Source: Marisa cornuarietis (lineage: Eukaryota > Mollusca > Gastropoda > Architaenioglossa > Ampullariidae). Taken from it: DNA of 64,000 bases. Positions 60,964 to 64,000 of the stretch are shown here, one piece after another. Numbering within the stretch: the first letter of the stretch is position 1; the number at the start of each line of letters is the position of its first letter. The notes below the pieces were generated by a model. That model was not told where the DNA came from and searched no databases. It was given only the letters and a program-made list of their open reading frames with translations. A program made the position numbers and the translations under genes. The stretch lies in assembly GCA_004794655.1 (NCBI GenBank), contig SMMW01000018.1, positions 1,442,501 to 1,506,500 of the forward strand, given 5' to 3'.

Positions 60964-60983
60964 TTCCCGACTTGAGCGTTGCA

Positions 60984-61100
60984 ATTTATAAAGCAATCGT
61001 CAACTCACAGTCATGGCGAAACTGTCCTGAGTTCGCACACTGTATACGTGAGCAGACGACTAACCGCCAAAACTCAAAATGACGTCATTTTTCATTGGGG
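60984..61100 (-). promoter_or_regulatory. Candidate proximal promoter of the downstream DNAH10 gene
   Basis: Upstream of the ATG on the minus strand lie a CCAAT box (61094-61098), a palindromic CRE-like TGACGTCA (61080-61087), an E2F-like TTTTGGCGG (61064-61072), and a TATAAA-like stretch (about 60985-60990) that is very close to the ATG. No convincing RFX X-box was found. This is motif-level inference only. Confidence 0.25.
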
Positions 61101-61110
61101 GAGGGGTTTG

Positions 61111-61190
61111 ATGGTGATGATTATGTCCATTTATAATGCGCAGGTATCCATTCAAAAGAATGCTCATTGCGCAGCAAAAACAAGAGAAGA
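61111..61190 (+). repeat. Dispersed repeat copy, upstream of exon 1
   Basis: 'gcaggtatccattcaaaaga' and 'atgctcattgcgcagcaaaa', same orientation as 58835-58910, so exon 1 lies between direct repeats. Confidence 0.8.
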
Positions 61191-63110
61191 AAAAAATAAA
61201 ACATCAGGAAAGTAAAAAAAATAATAAAGACAGAAGTGTTGCTTGGTTGTTCAAGTTCGTCTTAAGTAAACAAATGAGTCTTCAGTCTTTTCCCGAAACG
61301 TGGTTGCTGAGGTGATGGTGGACAGATTATAATTAATGTTTTCCTTATGACTTCAGAGGTCTTTTTTCACACTTTTTCATTAAACCTTCGTCCTTTCTGT
61401 CTTTTACCTTTAAAATTTACTCCAAAATTAGATATTAGATTCTTGTATAGTTGCTATAGATCTATATGTCGCCTGCTCATTGCTCCATGGATTTTCTTTG
61501 CTATTTGGTGATGACATAGTCTCTGTTCCAGAATTGTGCCCCTAGCAATTATTATTGTTTGGGGGGGCTGCCTTGGTGGTGAGGAAAGCGCTAGAATTCT
61601 CCTCCTCTTCCATGTATTTGTCTTCTAATTCTCTTTCATTTTCCTCCACATGAAGCTGTTTGACCTCCAACACTTATAGTATGTGATGAATGCATGCAAG
61701 ACCAATGCATGTATGAATGGGAGACATATCATTTTATACAACTTTTAATACAATAAAAAATATTTTAAAAAATTCAAAGCAAACAGAACCTGTAAATACT
61801 TTTATTTCAATTCTTGCATGGTCCATTATATTTCTTCTCCTCCCCTACCACCACCCCCACTTCACACCCTTTTTTTTTGCATTTTAAGCTGTTTCCTTCT
61901 TATTCTTTCATAGTGCATTCCTCCCACACAAAGATTGCTTCATTCTACATGACTTCATCCTTTAATCTTCATTATGCATTCTTACTGCTCAGCCACAAAT
62001 AATTAAAGAGATCAGCAAACACAACAGACACACCATACCAACAAAGAAGAGTGGAAACTAATATGACTGGGGCAATTCCAAAAATATTATCTCAGCAAAC
62101 ATGGCAGAAGTAACACTTTACAAACCTGGTAAAACACATCAAAAAGAGAGAAATAAAATATGCCTGCTCCGGTGTACGTAGTGTTATGTGAAACTGATCA
62201 TACTGCATGATTTATTAATCAGCTCACTTGCTTTGAGTGCATGCATTTCAGTCCTATAAAAAAAAGGTCACACAATCCTGGAATATGCACATGTTAACAG
62301 TGAGAGTTGTAAAAAAAACAGAAAAAGTTATTAAGTTATAAATATAATTATTAATTTATTTCTTCCTAAAACTATTTACAACTATGTAAATGATGTGATA
62401 CTTTAATCTACAAATAACATTAGGTCTAAAGTCTATTTACAGATAAATATAGCCAAATACAAACAATACACCATTGGTATTGCTTTTTTTGGCTCAAATA
62501 ATGCATGAATGTAAATAGTGAATGTTGTTGCATGACCTAATTATAATAGGTGATATATTTTTCATAAAGAACAGTTGATGCGTCCAGTGTTTTACGTATC
62601 GTTATCAAATGCTGCCTAACAAGCAAAAATCTAAAAGTGAATTTCTAAACATCTGCACCTTGTCCTAAAACATAATTGTCTATACATGTGGTCCTCATTT
62701 TTCCAGTCAGATTCATACTTGAAATTATTAGAGTATTTGTCTGCTTGCATATTTTTGTATCTGCTGGATGCAGCTTACCAGCAGCACACTACCATATTGT
62801 CCATCCTCTTAAAAAGGTTTAACACAGTGGCATGAACATTCATAGCAATTCATCAGCAGGAACAGTAGTGGCACAACTGTACAAGTCTCACAGGAGATGA
62901 GATGCAGAACACATATCAGTTTTCTGTCTTGGTGATTTATCCCTTAATAACCATTTTAAAAGATTGTAGAAAAATGGATCTGCCGAATGCACAACAGAAA
63001 CAAAATAAAATAGTGTCATATCCTGGAAGTCAAATATTTGTTTCTCTATCCATCCAAGGACAGTTTCATGGCGCTGTTATCCATGCTCATTTGATGATTC
63101 CATCTCATGC

Positions 63111-63257
63111 CTAGTCAGTGTTGAGGATGAGGCAAACACCCTGCAGAACCCAGTGACTGATGTGTTCCGTGGTGGCCAGGTCAGCCTCAAACACCAAACC
63201 CACACCCATGGCATTACGTCGCTGTGATGTTACATACACTGGTGTGCGAAATGTATT
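63111..63257 (-). CDS. DNAH10: Terminal exon of a second, upstream DNAH10-like gene
   Basis: After acceptor ACTCACCAG, 48 codons and a TAG stop encode the extreme C-terminus of a dynein heavy chain: starts NTFRTPVYVTSQRRNAMGVG, includes 'LVFEADLATTEHISHWVLQG' and ends 'ILNTD'. This matches the DNAH10 C-terminal end, in which the last residues form the final beta-strand domain next to AAA6. It is on the same strand as, and 2.1 kb upstream of, the start codon of the large gene, so it belongs to a different, head-to-tail copy whose body lies right of the window. A minus-strand AATAAA at 62355-62360 is one possible polyadenylation signal. No stop or frameshift is seen. An isolated exon duplicate or assembly error cannot be excluded. 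Confidence 0.9.
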   Translation of the reverse strand, partial: NTFRTPVYVTSQRRNAMGVGLVFEADLATTEHISHWVLQGVCLILNTD

Positions 63258-64000
63258 CTGGTGAGTAAAACAAAAAAAATAATTAAATAATAAGGAAGAA
63301 GAAGAATTCAACTTTTTCTGTTTAGATTCTAAGTGTTCAAGTACTAGAAAACAATCACCTTGATCTTAAATTAATTCCCCACCCCAAAAATCATAATTAT
63401 GGTCAAATGATGATGATAATGATGACATTATGAATACTACAGTGGTTTTGACACAGCTCTAGAATTACTTACAGGAATACCACCTCATCCCTTAGGCTCA
63501 GCGGTAATCAGCCTTTTCACAGTACTGAAACTACTTTCATTTAAGTAACCATGGACATCTGTCTTGACAGTGGTACTGTTTCTGCCTTAACTCTGCTTGA
63601 CCTGTCTGCTGCATTTCACACTACTGACCACTCTCTGCTCCTTCAAAGACTTTGCATTCTCTATGGAATTTCTGGACCCACACTAGCATGGTTCAGCTCC
63701 TACCTAGCTGACAGGACCCAGACTGTGTTTGTCAATTGTCAAACATCCTGCCCTACTCCCCTTTCTTGCTGGGTCCCCCAAGGCTGAGAACTTAGCCCCA
63801 TTCTTCTTTGTTCTTTCTCAACTTGACTACTGCAACTCCTTGCTGGCAGGCTGCCCCTCATACTTCATTCTGAGACTCCAGAAAGTACAGAACTCGGCTG
63901 CACGTCTGGTGCTTAGAGCCACGAAAAGGGACCATGCTACTCCTCTCCTTCGTTTTCTACACTGGCTACCCATCCGTTCTTACCGCAATCAGTACAAACT
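63258..64000 (-). other. Intron of the upstream DNAH10-like gene (partial)
   Basis: Sequence upstream of the terminal exon. It starts with a T-rich acceptor tract on the minus strand and holds a plus-strand LINE fragment from about 63545 to the window edge. No further dynein exon was found. Confidence 0.6.
63545..64000 (+). mobile_element. LINE reverse-transcriptase fragment with internal deletion, right edge
   Basis: Frame 63551-63787 has 'LTLLDLSAAFHTTDHSLLLQ', 'LYGISGPTLAWFSSYL' and 'CWVPQG' then a stop. After 63810 the sequence resumes at 'LDYCNSLLAGCPS' and 'RLVLRATKRDHATPLL', so a central portion including the YADD region is missing. Confidence 0.8.

Larger units (their letters stand above)
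60964..63110. other. Intergenic/3'UTR region between the two DNAH10-like genes
   Basis: 2.1 kb holding the 3'UTR of the upstream copy and the presumed promoter and 5'UTR of the downstream copy. Besides a dispersed repeat copy (61111-61190) and AT-rich sequence, no ORF of note was seen. Confidence 0.55.

Noticed and set aside
59500..59880. Possible piggyBac-like transposase remnant (minus strand, '[11 protein letters not shown]')
   Set aside because: A GTV-like motif alone, in broken frames, is not enough to call a family.
60985..60990. TATA box for DNAH10
   Set aside because: Lies only about 22 nt from the start codon, too close for a normal leader; probably just AT-rich sequence.
61000..61040. 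RFX X-box near 'GTTTCGCCATGACTG'
   Set aside because: The second half-site does not fit the X-box consensus.

Overview
The window looks like animal nuclear DNA. It has short phase-compatible exons, AT-rich introns full of microsatellites, and many relics of non-LTR retrotransposons (LINEs) and tRNA-derived SINEs. The repeat types, above all a SINE/LINE 3' tail of the form 'TTTAACGCC..CCAGCAAC.AAGGCTATATCACG', resemble those of molluscs. A lophotrochozoan, probably a gastropod or other mollusc, is my inference and not something proven by the sequence.

Almost the whole window is one minus-strand gene, an axonemal dynein heavy chain of the DNAH10 type (inner-arm dynein I1/f beta-type chain). 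I could chain 61 coding exons from an ATG at 60963 down to 122. Every one of the 60 exon junctions keeps the reading frame, and together they give 11,225 nt (3,741 codons plus 2 nt). The order is N-terminal tail (exons 1-26), linker (27-31), AAA1 (32-35), AAA2 (36-40), AAA3 (41-45), AAA4 (46-51), stalk coiled coils and microtubule-binding domain (52-56), and AAA5 (57-61). The gene runs off the left edge, so AAA6 and the C-terminal domain (roughly 850 residues in relatives) are not here.

The most interesting feature is at the right end. At 63111-63257, on the same strand and about 2.1 kb upstream of the DNAH10 start codon, lies an intact final exon with stop codon. It encodes the last 48 residues of a DNAH10-type heavy chain. 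The window therefore spans the junction of two head-to-tail DNAH10-like genes: the 3' end of one, then the 5' three-quarters of the next.

The introns carry at least six clearly recognisable LINE fragments of several families (all truncated or frame-broken, in both orientations), two fainter ones, three tRNA-derived SINEs, an 895-bp DNA transposon/MITE with perfect 20-bp inverted repeats, a possible LTR-like block, several tandem duplications and many simple repeats. Two introns use GC donors. Exons 32 and 34 have a duplicated 5' splice site just downstream, and exon 47 has decayed copies of its 5' edge in the intron before it. No tRNA or rRNA gene, CRISPR array, or other protein-coding host gene was recognised.
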